Of a stretch of DNA of 64,000 nucleotides, positions 1 to 11,598 are shown piece by piece. This stretch comes from Legionella sp. PATHC035 (lineage in GTDB: Bacteria > Pseudomonadota > Gammaproteobacteria > Legionellales > Legionellaceae): positions 3,581,001 through 3,645,000 of the forward strand of contig NZ_JAPHOT010000001.1 in assembly GCF_026191115.1 (NCBI RefSeq), written 5' to 3'. Position 1 is the stretch's first letter, and each line of letters opens with the position of its first letter. The notes beneath the pieces were generated by a model. It saw only the letters and a program-made list of their open reading frames with translations. It had not been told where the DNA came from and made no database searches. Position numbers and translations under genes: made by a program.

Positions 1-2833
<2,833 letters not shown>

Positions 2834-2835
2834 TT

Positions 2836-3444
2836 ATGAAAAAAATATTAACCGTAATACTTTTAAGTATTTCAACTGCGGTATTTAGTGAAACCCCTGA
2901 TGTATTGCTGCAAACTAAATTAAATGGAATTCGCTCAATGACTGCTGTGTTTAAACAAGCAGTGAAAGCAAAACAGCGAGTAGTCTCCCGTTCATCAGGA
3001 ACAATGGCATTACAAAGACCCGGTCGATTTCGTTGGCAAACGGTGCAGCCTATGGCGCAATTAATGGTTGCTGATGGCCAGAAAATTTGGGTTTATGACA
3101 AAGATTTGGAGCAAGTAACGGTCAAAACGCAACGAAAAGGTTTAGGGGGTACTGCGGCTTTATTCTTAAGTGGGTATGATAATACGGTTACACGAGATTT
3201 TAATGTGACACAAAGTAATGTGGGTAACGACTTGGTTTTTGATCTAAAATCAAAATCATCTAAAGCAAATTTTCAACGAATCAAACTGGTGTTTCGTCAA
3301 AATAACCTAACTGGTTTGGAGTTATATGATCAACTGGGCCAAGTGACTACGGTTCAATTATCACAAATTAAAACAAACCCTAAATTGGCAGCTAGTTTGT
3401 TTCAATTCAAAACGCCTAAAGGGGTTGACGTGGTTCAGCAATGA
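2836..3444 (+). CDS. lolA: Outer-membrane lipoprotein carrier LolA
   Basis: Periplasmic chaperone that takes lipoproteins from the LolCDE complex to LolB at the outer membrane. The 202 residues match the family length (E. coli 203). A Sec signal peptide is visible at residues 1-19 (MKKILTVILLSISTAVFS), with cleavage likely just before ETPD. The core has the usual RPGRFRWQ and QKIWVYDKDLEQVTV segments of the open beta-barrel. It lies between ftsK and rarA and overlaps rarA by four bases (ATGA), so translational coupling is likely. Confidence 0.93.
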   Translation: MKKILTVILLSISTAVFSETPDVLLQTKLNGIRSMTAVFKQAVKAKQRVVSRSSGTMALQRPGRFRWQTVQPMAQLMVADGQKIWVYDKDLEQVTVKTQRKGLGGTAALFLSGYDNTVTRDFNVTQSNVGNDLVFDLKSKSSKANFQRIKLVFRQNNLTGLELYDQLGQVTTVQLSQIKTNPKLAASLFQFKTPKGVDVVQQ

Positions 3445-4742
3445 GTTTGTTTAACACAACGCCGCAACCACCTCTAGCAGAGCTTTTAAGACCCAAAAAT
3501 CTCGACGAAGTGATCGGTCAAGGTCATTTATTGGGTGAAGGTAAATCATTGCGACTAAGTTTTTCGAGTAAAAAACTTCACTCAATGATTCTATGGGGAC
3601 CACCAGGAGTTGGTAAAACAACAATTGCTCGTATTGCTGCTGAAGCGTTTGATAGTGAATGGATAGCGCTTTCTGCGGTGTTTTCGGGGGTTAAGGATAT
3701 TCGTGCGGCAGTTGAGAAAGCCCAGGATAATCTGGCTCATGGTAAACACACCATTCTGTTCATCGATGAAATTCATCGCTTTAACAAAGCGCAACAAGAT
3801 GCGCTATTACCTTACACGGAATCCGGTTTAGTCACTTTTATAGGGGCTACAACCGAAAATCCTTCTTTTGAAGTCAATTCTGCTTTGTTGTCACGTGCTC
3901 AGGTTTATGTATTAAAATCTTTGACTGATGAAGAATTGAGACAACTGTTTCACAAAGCATATCAAGTGCTTTTATCTCCTCTTCAATTCGATGATGATGC
4001 GCTGGAAATGCTTATTGGCTTTGCTGATGGTGACGCTCGACGATTATTGAATAGTCTTGAACAATTACATGCCGCATGTACCGCAATGAATAAAGTGCAT
4101 GTCACAAAAGGATTTGTGATGAATGCTTTGGCAGAACAAGTCAGACGTTTTGATAAGGGTGGAGAACATTTTTACGATCAAATTTCTGCATTACATAAAT
4201 CAGTACGTGGTTCTAATCCTGATGCTGCTCTTTATTGGCTCTGCCGTATGTTAGATGGTGGGGTGGATCCCCTTTATTTAGCCCGACGTATTGTACGAAT
4301 GGCTTGGGAAGATATTGGTTTAGCTGATCCTCGGGCGCTCCAAATAGCAAACGATGCTGCTGAAACGTATGAACGATTAGGTTCTCCGGAAGGAGAGCTT
4401 GCGCTAGGACAGGCTGTCATTTATTTGTCAATCGCTGCAAAAAGTAATGCAGGATATGTTGCTTTTAATCAAGCTATGGATTTTGTAAAACGTGATAAAT
4501 CACGAGAAGTGCCTGTCCATTTGCGTAATGCACCTACGCGGTTAATGAAAAAACTAGGGTATGGAAAAAAGTATCGTTATGCGCATGATGAACCGCATGC
4601 ATATGCCGCCGGGGAACATTATTTACCTGAAGGAATGGAGGAGCCCGGTTGGTATAAACCGGTACCGCGTGGTTTAGAAATTAAAATTGCAGAGAAACTT
4701 GCATTTCTAAAATCGTTGGACGAGAACAATTCTGAGTCATAA
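3441..4742 (+). CDS. rarA: Replication-associated recombination protein A (RarA/MgsA)
   Basis: AAA+ ATPase of the clamp-loader class that acts at stalled replication forks. It has 433 residues (family about 440-450). Walker A is GPPGVGKTT (about residues 52-60) and Walker B with sensor region is FIDEIHRFNKAQQDALLP. The family signature GATTENPSFEVNSALLSRA follows, and the C-terminal tetramerisation domain contains AMDFVKRDKSREVPVHLRNA. It is the third gene of the ftsK-lolA-rarA set. The following 117 bases up to the convergent gene at 4860 hold no recognisable gene. Confidence 0.95.
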   Translation: MSLFNTTPQPPLAELLRPKNLDEVIGQGHLLGEGKSLRLSFSSKKLHSMILWGPPGVGKTTIARIAAEAFDSEWIALSAVFSGVKDIRAAVEKAQDNLAHGKHTILFIDEIHRFNKAQQDALLPYTESGLVTFIGATTENPSFEVNSALLSRAQVYVLKSLTDEELRQLFHKAYQVLLSPLQFDDDALEMLIGFADGDARRLLNSLEQLHAACTAMNKVHVTKGFVMNALAEQVRRFDKGGEHFYDQISALHKSVRGSNPDAALYWLCRMLDGGVDPLYLARRIVRMAWEDIGLADPRALQIANDAAETYERLGSPEGELALGQAVIYLSIAAKSNAGYVAFNQAMDFVKRDKSREVPVHLRNAPTRLMKKLGYGKKYRYAHDEPHAYAAGEHYLPEGMEEPGWYKPVPRGLEIKIAEKLAFLKSLDENNSES

Positions 4743-4859
4743 TCCAGGTATTGGTCGTTCAGGTACCAGATAGCGAATCCGACAATTAGGAGCATAAATG
4801 GATTTATAAATCCCCTGGTCCCGCTGCGCATCATCAAGTCTACACGACACAACCTCACA

Positions 4860-6722
4860 TTAATTTTTTCTTGGGGGAGTTGGTGGCATATGATCGAGAA
4901 GCGATTTTTTTGAATCTGTTTTAATTTCAAGAGAGGAATTTGGCCAAAGACCAAACACTGTGTTTACTGCTGACTTTAATACATCAAAGTCTCTATGTTG
5001 TGCAAAACAAGGATGGGAGCTTGCTAACTTGAGCATGGCTGCCTTGTCCTCAGAAGGTAGTTTGTCCACAATCTTCAAGATACACCGGACTGCATTTGCT
5101 CGAAGATCTTTAATTTCTTCTTTTGATGTTAATAATTTCAATGCCGCATCAAATGAATTTAATTGTTTTTTAAACTCAACCAAGTTATTTGTTTCTGCAA
5201 AAAATATGGCATCTTTAAGTTTAACTCCAGTCAAATTTGCTCCTGAAAAATTAGCACCTACTAATATTGCTCCATTTAAATTTGCATTGGTTAAGTTGAC
5301 ATTCTGTAGAGTGGCATTAGTAAAATCTGCGCCTACTAGTATCGCCGAAGTTAAATTAGTTCCAGTAAGGTCTGTTCTAATTAAATGTGCGCCTGTTAAA
5401 TTCGCTTCGGAAAGGTCACAGAAGAATAAACTTGAGAATTGAAAATTTGTAGATGTAAGAGCAGCATTGCGAAAACTTGAATTAAAAATTTGAGATTTTA
5501 GAAAATTTGCTTGGCAAAAGTCTGCTTTATTAAAATTACAATGCTGGAAAGAACAATCAGTACAACTCGTTTGTTGAAAACATGATTCGGAAAAATCAAC
5601 GTAATCGTAGCTGCAATTTTTAAAATCAGCATAAAGGAAATCGCTGTTTTTTACTTTTTCCTTGGCAAGTTTCATATTGAGATAGAGGACTTTGGAAAAT
5701 TTTTTCTGAGAGTAATCTGGTTTTAGATGGGGCTGAGGAAGCTCTTCTTTCTGTGATTGGTTGGGGGAGGATGCGGGAACGGTTATTTCTTCTTTAGCTT
5801 TGATTAAATCTTTACTAAATGACGTAACAAAATCTTTTATGTATTTCTTTTTATCTATAGTGAGTTCGGCACATATATCAAAAGGAAGACCATTAATACG
5901 AAGGTTTCCCAGATCAATTCCTCTGGTTTGGGCAATTGCTCGCGCAAGCCAACCATTAACAGCTGCTGTACCTCGGACCAGAAGAATCTCTTTAGAAAGA
6001 CAGTAAATTAATTCTGCAAGACCTTCTAAAAACTCTTGCTCGGATTTTTGGGGTTTCATGGTCTCTTTTAGTAATTTATCAAGCTCATCTAATTTTTTTT
6101 CATAATGTCCCTTGCTCTTAGTACCCCATGCTGCTGATGCTTTGAGTATATGTACTTGTCCATTTGAATCTTGTATGCCCCAGGCAGTAAGTTTCATATC
6201 AGAGGGATCTTTAGAGAGTGTTTCATAAATTACAAGGGGGTTTTCTGCATCTTGAGAGATAAACTCATTTGTCCTCAATTGAGTTTGTCCCAATCGTTCA
6301 TGTGTTTTTTTATCAAATAATTCACTCTGTGAACTAATGAGTTGTGAAATAATACCAAATAGGTTTTCTCCATCACCTTCTTTTAGAAGAAAATCAAGGG
6401 CATATACATCCTCATAATTTCGATACTCATTTCTTATCATGCCAAAAAAATTGATGTTTCCCCATGATTTGGATGTCTGCTCTAGCTCTACCGCGATATC
6501 AGCTCTTTTTGTTCGAGCAAAATCATATAGCTCTCTTAAAGTGCATCCTTTTTTAACCATCGAAGAAAGTGCTTGCTCTGCTTCAATTGATCGTGCGGTC
6601 CACTTCTTTTGATCGGTATTTTCAAACATATTCAATCGGGCTGGTTCCGTGCGTGCCGTTTGTTCTGGTTCAGCCTGTTCGGTTTTGCCTAAGGTCATAA
6701 ATATCTCGCTCGTTCTACCCAT
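4860..6722 (-). CDS. Pentapeptide-repeat protein, candidate effector
   Basis: A 620-residue protein with no signal peptide or membrane segment. Residues about 360-505 form a run of pentapeptide repeats of the A(D/N)LxX type (ADFTNATLQN, ANLNGAILVGANFSGANL), expected to fold as a right-handed quadrilateral beta-helix. The first coils are Cys-rich. The N-terminal 350 residues match nothing I recognise. The C-terminus ends in Lys/Pro-rich DHMPPTPPRKN. I chose ATG 6722; an in-frame TTG at 6755 gives 11 more residues but has no ribosome-binding site. It stands alone, convergent with rarA. Pentapeptide proteins are common among Legionella effectors, but the function here is unknown. Confidence 0.75.
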   Translation of the reverse strand: MGRTSEIFMTLGKTEQAEPEQTARTEPARLNMFENTDQKKWTARSIEAEQALSSMVKKGCTLRELYDFARTKRADIAVELEQTSKSWGNINFFGMIRNEYRNYEDVYALDFLLKEGDGENLFGIISQLISSQSELFDKKTHERLGQTQLRTNEFISQDAENPLVIYETLSKDPSDMKLTAWGIQDSNGQVHILKASAAWGTKSKGHYEKKLDELDKLLKETMKPQKSEQEFLEGLAELIYCLSKEILLVRGTAAVNGWLARAIAQTRGIDLGNLRINGLPFDICAELTIDKKKYIKDFVTSFSKDLIKAKEEITVPASSPNQSQKEELPQPHLKPDYSQKKFSKVLYLNMKLAKEKVKNSDFLYADFKNCSYDYVDFSESCFQQTSCTDCSFQHCNFNKADFCQANFLKSQIFNSSFRNAALTSTNFQFSSLFFCDLSEANLTGAHLIRTDLTGTNLTSAILVGADFTNATLQNVNLTNANLNGAILVGANFSGANLTGVKLKDAIFFAETNNLVEFKKQLNSFDAALKLLTSKEEIKDLRANAVRCILKIVDKLPSEDKAAMLKLASSHPCFAQHRDFDVLKSAVNTVFGLWPNSSLEIKTDSKKSLLDHMPPTPPRKN

Positions 6723-7106
6723 ATTTTCATGCTCATTGAGCTTGACGCCAAACAAGAGGAGAACAGATTAAAAAATTAGTGCTACTGTATTAATTATAGA
6801 TGCAATTCGAAGCAGTGATTTAAACAAGAGCATGGTGGTGGTTAATGAGTCGGATATTATTTTCGATGTAAAAATTTTGTATTTTTGAATAAGTGTTGTT
6901 TCAAATGATGCCGCTAAATTTAACAAACTAAATTTTTTACCACTTGTCTTGATATGATATTTTTTAGATGAATTGCAAAAAATGATTTAATTTTCATCAA
7001 TAAAAAGAAGAAATAGTGATTGATTAATTGCATGATTTTAAATGTATTTTCATTTTAACTTAAATTTGTTACAGTCTTCTTATTAATTATAATAATTTCA
7101 TCCAGT
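6723..7106. other. AT-rich intergenic region between divergent genes
   Basis: About 380 AT-rich bases separate the pentapeptide gene from fleS. The only element I can support is a sigma-70-like promoter close to fleS (7066-7093). I see no RNA gene, no clear sigma-54 site and no long inverted repeat. Confidence 0.5.
7066..7093 (+). promoter_or_regulatory. Putative sigma-70 promoter of fleS
   Basis: TTGTTA (7066-7071), a 16-base spacer and TATAAT (7088-7093). Transcription would begin near 7100, only about 7 bases before the fleS start codon, so the mRNA would be almost leaderless. No Shine-Dalgarno sequence precedes that ATG, which agrees with this. Confidence 0.45.
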
Positions 7107-8108
7107 ATGCATTATTCTAATTACCAAACATGTGCAGTAAGACCACACATACCTCTTTCTGAGTGGGATATTTTATCCAGCCTCCCTACGGCTTTGGTAA
7201 TTATTAATTCTCAGGGGCGTATCGTATGGCTAAATCCGCCAGCTGAGGCAATGTTAGGATATGGACTACTTGATTCCTTATGGCTGGATGTGATTTTACG
7301 AGCTTTTGTTCCTCGTGCTGATGACGGCCATGAAGTATCTCTTGCCGATGGTCGCCGTGTGCATGTGGCTATTGCCACCTTGGACAGTTTACCTGGCATA
7401 TTAGTCAGTTTAACCGATATAACGGCTACAAGAGATTACGAGAAGGCCAAAGAAAATGAAAAGCGTTTGGTCTCAATTGGTACGATGACTGCGCAGCTCG
7501 CACATCAAATCAGAACTCCCTTGGCTTCAGCAATGTTATATACAGAACATTTGAATAATCTTCCTGATTTGGATGTTCGTACCCAAAATTGGATACATCG
7601 GTTACAAGAATGCCATACCAGTATTGAGCAGCAAATCCAGGACTTATTACTGTTTGCACGGGGTACTACAATCGAGCCAACGCGCATGGATATGAATTAT
7701 TGGTGTTCGTTACTCGTACAACGCGCTCAACCTTATGTATTAGCGCGTAATGTTACATTCAATGTGAATAATCAGTTAGTTAGCCTTGAATCGTTAATCC
7801 ATGCAGAGTCATTAATTGGTGCTGTTTTAAACTTGGTGATCAATTCATTGCAATCTGATGCAACAGAAATTAATTTAACACTTGCATCTATGGATGATTC
7901 GGGTATACAAATATCAGTAGAGGACAATGGTAAGGGAATGACAGAAGAGGTGAAGAGTCAGGCCTTTTCGCCATTTTATACTACGAAAGCTCAAGGAAAT
8001 GGATTGGGTTTAGCGGTCGTTTATGCAGTAGTCAAAGCACACGGCGGTCGAGTAAGCCTTGAGTCTACAGAAGGAGTCGGTACACAAGTTAATTTGTTTT
8101 TGCCGTAA
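7107..8108 (+). CDS. fleS: Flagellar sensor histidine kinase FleS
   Basis: Cytoplasmic histidine kinase of 333 residues that phosphorylates the adjacent regulator FleR. A PAS domain (about residues 22-108, ALVIINSQGRIVWLNPPAEAMLGY) is followed by a HisKA domain with the phospho-accepting His133 in AQLAHQIRTPLASAM. The HATPase domain carries N (NLVINSLQSDA), G1 (DNGKGM) and G2 (GNGLGLAVVYAVVKAHGG) boxes. There is no transmembrane segment, so the signal is intracellular. It is followed after 121 bases by fleR, and that gap contains a palindromic repeat. The assignment to FleS/FlrB rests on domain order and on the flagellar genes downstream. Confidence 0.88.
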   Translation: MHYSNYQTCAVRPHIPLSEWDILSSLPTALVIINSQGRIVWLNPPAEAMLGYGLLDSLWLDVILRAFVPRADDGHEVSLADGRRVHVAIATLDSLPGILVSLTDITATRDYEKAKENEKRLVSIGTMTAQLAHQIRTPLASAMLYTEHLNNLPDLDVRTQNWIHRLQECHTSIEQQIQDLLLFARGTTIEPTRMDMNYWCSLLVQRAQPYVLARNVTFNVNNQLVSLESLIHAESLIGAVLNLVINSLQSDATEINLTLASMDDSGIQISVEDNGKGMTEEVKSQAFSPFYTTKAQGNGLGLAVVYAVVKAHGGRVSLESTEGVGTQVNLFLP

Positions 8109-8118
8109 TATGTTGAGT

Positions 8119-8193
8119 CGTCATCCTGAGTATGGTGAGGCGCTCCTGGGTCGATTATTAGGATTCAAGGAGTACTTTGTCGCCCCGGGATGA
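8119..8193. repeat. Degenerate palindromic intergenic repeat
   Basis: Begins with GTCATCCTGAG and ends with CCCCGGGATGAT, with partly complementary arms. It resembles the better preserved elements at 12609, 21231, 34832 and 55960. It sits between fleS and fleR and could act as a transcript-processing or attenuation site. Confidence 0.4.
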
Positions 8194-8229
8194 TATCCTT
8201 TTTATAACACTCTGAAAAAGGACTTTTTT

Positions 8230-9543
8230 ATGAGTCATGTTTTAATCGTTGAAGATGATCCAGTATTAAGGGAAGCGCTGGCTGAAACAATGACTATTGC
8301 TGGCCATACATATATTACTGCTAAAGATGGCAAGGAAGCTCTAGCACTTCTTGAAATCCATAATCCATCGGTTGTGTTGACCGATATTCGCATGGATGAA
8401 CTTGACGGAAATCAGCTACTCGCAGAGATTCAAAAAAGACGACTTGGATTGCCTGTGATTTTAATGACCGCTTATGGATCCGTTCAAGATGCTGTGAATG
8501 CGCTTCATCATGGGGCAGTAGATTATTTGCAAAAGCCATTTAGTGCTCAGCTATTAACTGAAAAAATCAATCAATACATTAAAGTTGAGTTTGATGAGGA
8601 TACTGGAGAACCGATTGCCAAAGATCCTAAAAGCCAGGCTTTGCTGACGATGGCATTAAAAGTAGCTCAATCGGATGTTGGTGTGATGATTAGTGGTGAA
8701 AGCGGGACAGGAAAAGAGGTTTTGGCCCATTTTATTCATGATCATTCACCGCGAAAAAAACAACCCTTTATTGCTATTAATTGTGCTGCAATTCCCGAGC
8801 AAATGCTTGAGGCTACTTTATTTGGTTATGAAAAGGGCTCCTTTACTGGAGCTTATAAATCAACTCCTGGTAAGTTTGAACAAGCGCAGGGAGGGACGTT
8901 GCTTCTTGATGAGGTGAGTGAAATGCCCTTAAGCTTACAAGCGAAACTCCTTCGTGTCTTGCAAGAGAAAGAAGTGGAACGTATTGGTGCCAATAAAACA
9001 ATTAGTTTGGATGTACGCATACTGGCTACAACTAATAGACAACTAAAGGATGAGGTCAAAGCCGGGCGTTTTAGAGAGGATTTGTTTTATCGTCTGAATG
9101 TTTTTCCTTTGCAGTGGCACCCTTTACGTGAGAGAAAAAATGATATTATTCCCTTGGCGAACTATTTGATTCGCAAGCATTGTCAGCATAAGCAGCCGGT
9201 AGTGCCGGTGATCAGTCCATCAGCTCAGAAGCTGATGTTGGCCTATCCTTGGCCAGGAAATGCGAGAGAACTAGATAACGTAATTCAACGGGCATTAGTA
9301 TTACAAACCCAAGGTATTATTGAGGCAGAGCATTTACAATTGTCATCGACCACTACTTTGATCCCTGAAACTAGTCCAACTGCTCAGAGTAAAAATTTAC
9401 AAATTCATGAGTTTGAATTGATTGAAAAAACTTTATTGGAGAATGAAGGGAACAGGCAAAAAGTAGCTGCTTTATTAGGGGTGAGTGAGCGAACATTACG
9501 TTATAAACTAGCAAAAATGCGCGAAGAAGGGTATACAGTATAA
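8230..9543 (+). CDS. fleR: Sigma-54-dependent flagellar response regulator FleR
   Basis: NtrC-class activator of 437 residues, the partner of FleS. The receiver domain has acidic residues Asp9/Asp10, phospho-acceptor Asp52 (VVLTDIRMDE) and Lys102 (LQKPF). The AAA+ domain has Walker A GESGTGKE (156-163), Walker B GGTLLLDEVSEM and the sigma-54 contact loop, which reads GSFTGA (203-208) rather than the usual GAFTGA. A Fis-type helix-turn-helix closes the protein (NRQKVAALLGVSERTLRYKL). It would activate RpoN-dependent class III flagellar promoters, including those of the fli genes that follow. Confidence 0.93.
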   Translation: MSHVLIVEDDPVLREALAETMTIAGHTYITAKDGKEALALLEIHNPSVVLTDIRMDELDGNQLLAEIQKRRLGLPVILMTAYGSVQDAVNALHHGAVDYLQKPFSAQLLTEKINQYIKVEFDEDTGEPIAKDPKSQALLTMALKVAQSDVGVMISGESGTGKEVLAHFIHDHSPRKKQPFIAINCAAIPEQMLEATLFGYEKGSFTGAYKSTPGKFEQAQGGTLLLDEVSEMPLSLQAKLLRVLQEKEVERIGANKTISLDVRILATTNRQLKDEVKAGRFREDLFYRLNVFPLQWHPLRERKNDIIPLANYLIRKHCQHKQPVVPVISPSAQKLMLAYPWPGNARELDNVIQRALVLQTQGIIEAEHLQLSSTTTLIPETSPTAQSKNLQIHEFELIEKTLLENEGNRQKVAALLGVSERTLRYKLAKMREEGYTV

Positions 9544-9564
9544 AAAGTTTTATAGTTTATAGTC

Positions 9565-9581
9565 TTGGTGAAGGCAGAGCT
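9565..9581 (+). promoter_or_regulatory. Weak candidate sigma-54 promoter upstream of fliE
   Basis: TTGGTGAAGGCAGAGCT keeps the GG (9567-9568), 10-base spacing and GC (9579-9580) of a -24/-12 element but matches little else of the consensus. It lies about 70 bases before the fliE start, where an RpoN promoter would be expected after fleR. Confidence 0.25.
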
Positions 9582-9648
9582 GGAATCCGGGCTATACATG
9601 CAACAGTCTACATGGATAATTAGTAATAATTATGAGGTAAATAGGGAT

Positions 9649-9960
9649 ATGAGTGATATTAATACAGTTAACCTGCTAAACCAAATAAAGACAATGTCTG
9701 CTAAGGCCGAGGGTGGGATTATTGAAACGGAGAGTAACCCACCTTTTGGTACAGTATTTCAACATGCCTTAAATCAAGTCAACGATTTAAACCAAACTGC
9801 GGATGCTTTAAAAACTCGTTTTGAAATGGGTGATCCTAATGTCAGTTTAGGGGATGTAATGATAGCAACCCAAAAGTCCAACTTGGGGCTTGAGGCTACT
9901 GTTCGAGTTCGTAACAAAGTGGTGCAAGCATATCAAGACATAATGAATATGCCAGTATAA
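9649..9960 (+). CDS. fliE: Flagellar hook-basal body protein FliE
   Basis: Small rod-base protein joining the MS ring to the rod. With the ATG at 9649 (preceded by TAGGGA) it has 103 residues, the family length. A longer reading frame from GTG 9565 would add 28 residues unlike FliE and is rejected. The C-terminal signature is clear: SLGDVMIATQKSNLGLEAT followed by VRNKVVQAYQDIMNMPV. It is the first gene of fliEFG, with fliF starting 13 bases downstream. Confidence 0.93.
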   Translation: MSDINTVNLLNQIKTMSAKAEGGIIETESNPPFGTVFQHALNQVNDLNQTADALKTRFEMGDPNVSLGDVMIATQKSNLGLEATVRVRNKVVQAYQDIMNMPV

Positions 9961-9973
9961 TTAGGAGCTTGAT

Positions 9974-11596
9974 ATGGCATTGGCTGATAGTGCATCAACG
10001 GTAGCAGCAAAATTTGCAAATCTATCTATTGCCCGACAAATTGGTTTATTAGTAGGCATTGCTGCAAGCATAGCAATTGGTCTAGGGGTGGTGTTATGGT
10101 CACGCGATCCGAATTATGTGCCTTTATACACCCAAATGAATGCGCGTGATGCAGCTGAGGTGGTCTCTGCACTGGAACGTAATGGTATTGATTTCAAGAT
10201 TGACGGGAACAACAGCATGGTTATGGTTGCAGCAGATAACCTGCAAAATGTGCGTCTTAAATTGGCAATGGAAGGATTACCCCGAGAGCCGGTAGGTTCA
10301 GAAGAGCTATTTTCCAGTTCCAACGCGTTTAATAGCAGCCAATTTATGGAGAATGCACGTTATAAACAGGCCTTGGAAGCAGAGTTGGCACGTACTATAA
10401 GTAAGTTTAATGACATTAAATCAGCCCGAGTCCATCTCGCAATTCCACGCGAGTCCGCTTTTGTCCGTGATGCTCATGAACCCAGTGCTTCTGTATTTCT
10501 TGATGTCTATTCTGGTTTGGAGCTGAAAAAACATACGATTGCTGCTATTGTGAATTTAGTTGCATCCAGTATCCCCAACTTATCTGCTAGTCGGGTTACC
10601 GTGGTTGATCAGGATGGGCAGTTATTAAATGAGGGGGGTGGACAAACTCTTTTTTCAGATACTGAGCGCTTTCTGGATTACAGACAAAATTTGGAACATC
10701 AATATGCGCAAAAGATTCAAGATATTCTAACGCCAATACTGGGTTATGGTCGTGTTAGAGCAAAAGTTTCTGCTGATGTCGACTTTACCAGTTACGAGCA
10801 AACCCAAGAAATGTTTAATCCCGAACAGCCTTCTCTACGTAGTGAACAGACTATGGAAGAAAAGCGTAGTGCTTCAAATGATGCGGTAGGTGTCCCTGGC
10901 ACTTTATCGAATATACCGCAAAATAATCCAGCTCTTGCTCCCAAGAATGCGCCCCCTAAAAATGCACCACCAGCGCAAGCAGCATCTGATTCCAATCAAT
11001 CCACTGATTTACGTACGCAAAGTACCAAAAATTTCGAGTTGGATAAAACAGTGAGTCATACCAAAAATCAGCCAGGAACAATTAAACGACTCTCTGTAGC
11101 CGTTTTGGTTGACAATCGAGCTGTAATGGATGAAAAGACCAAAAAGATGACGAAAACGCCTTTGACCGCAAAGGAAATAGATCAAATTAAATTACTGGTT
11201 GCTGATGCCATTGGGTTAAATGCTCAACGAGGTGACAGTTTGAATGTAATCAATTCTGATTTTGTTAAACCCGATCCGATTGCCGCTATTCCTGAGGAGC
11301 GTTTTTGGCAGAAAGAGATTTTCTGGTCCATAGTGAAGCAAGCGGCCGCAGCTGTATTTGTCTTAGCACTAATTTTTGGTGTGTTAAGACCCATGCTGAA
11401 GACATTAGCAAGTAACCGAAACGTTGTGAGTGTTGCGAGTGATGATCAGCCTATAGGTGATTTAACCTATGATGGGACAATCTCAATCAAAGATGCAAAT
11501 GATTATGAATCACAATTAAATTTATTACGTCAAGTTGTTGATAAGGAACCCAAACGGGTAGCACAGGTTGTTAAAAATTGGGTTGATCGGGGGTAG
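9974..11596 (+). CDS. fliF: Flagellar MS-ring protein FliF
   Basis: Inner-membrane ring protein that nucleates the flagellar basal body and houses the export gate. It has 540 residues. The first membrane segment is near 22-43 (IGLLVGIAASIAIGLGVVL) and the second near 445-470. The periplasmic ring-building region contains AMEGLPREPVGSEELF and the ARVHLAIPRES motif. A Pro/Ala-rich low-complexity stretch (about 310-335) precedes the C-terminal part. The cytoplasmic tail (LLRQVVDKEPKRVAQVVKNW) is the FliG-binding segment. fliG begins 2 bases after the stop. Confidence 0.96.
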   Translation: MALADSASTVAAKFANLSIARQIGLLVGIAASIAIGLGVVLWSRDPNYVPLYTQMNARDAAEVVSALERNGIDFKIDGNNSMVMVAADNLQNVRLKLAMEGLPREPVGSEELFSSSNAFNSSQFMENARYKQALEAELARTISKFNDIKSARVHLAIPRESAFVRDAHEPSASVFLDVYSGLELKKHTIAAIVNLVASSIPNLSASRVTVVDQDGQLLNEGGGQTLFSDTERFLDYRQNLEHQYAQKIQDILTPILGYGRVRAKVSADVDFTSYEQTQEMFNPEQPSLRSEQTMEEKRSASNDAVGVPGTLSNIPQNNPALAPKNAPPKNAPPAQAASDSNQSTDLRTQSTKNFELDKTVSHTKNQPGTIKRLSVAVLVDNRAVMDEKTKKMTKTPLTAKEIDQIKLLVADAIGLNAQRGDSLNVINSDFVKPDPIAAIPEERFWQKEIFWSIVKQAAAAVFVLALIFGVLRPMLKTLASNRNVVSVASDDQPIGDLTYDGTISIKDANDYESQLNLLRQVVDKEPKRVAQVVKNWVDRG

Positions 11597-11598
11597 TT

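Noticed and set aside
4619-4834. Minus-strand frame with a hydrophobic stretch (FMLLIVGFAIWYLNDQYLD)
   Set aside because: It overlaps the end of rarA by over 120 bases, has no ribosome-binding site and resembles no known small membrane protein.
4960-5442. 160-codon plus-strand frame inside the pentapeptide gene
   Set aside because: It is the mirror of the regular pentapeptide codons, which leave the opposite strand open; no start signal or recognisable protein.
5200-5645. Pentapeptide repeats as a quinolone-resistance (Qnr) protein
   Set aside because: Qnr proteins are about 220 residues and consist of repeats throughout; here a 350-residue N-terminal domain comes first and the Qnr loops are absent.
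9565-9648. 28-codon N-terminal extension of FliE
   Set aside because: The family starts at the MSDINTVNLL position, which has its own TAGGGA site.
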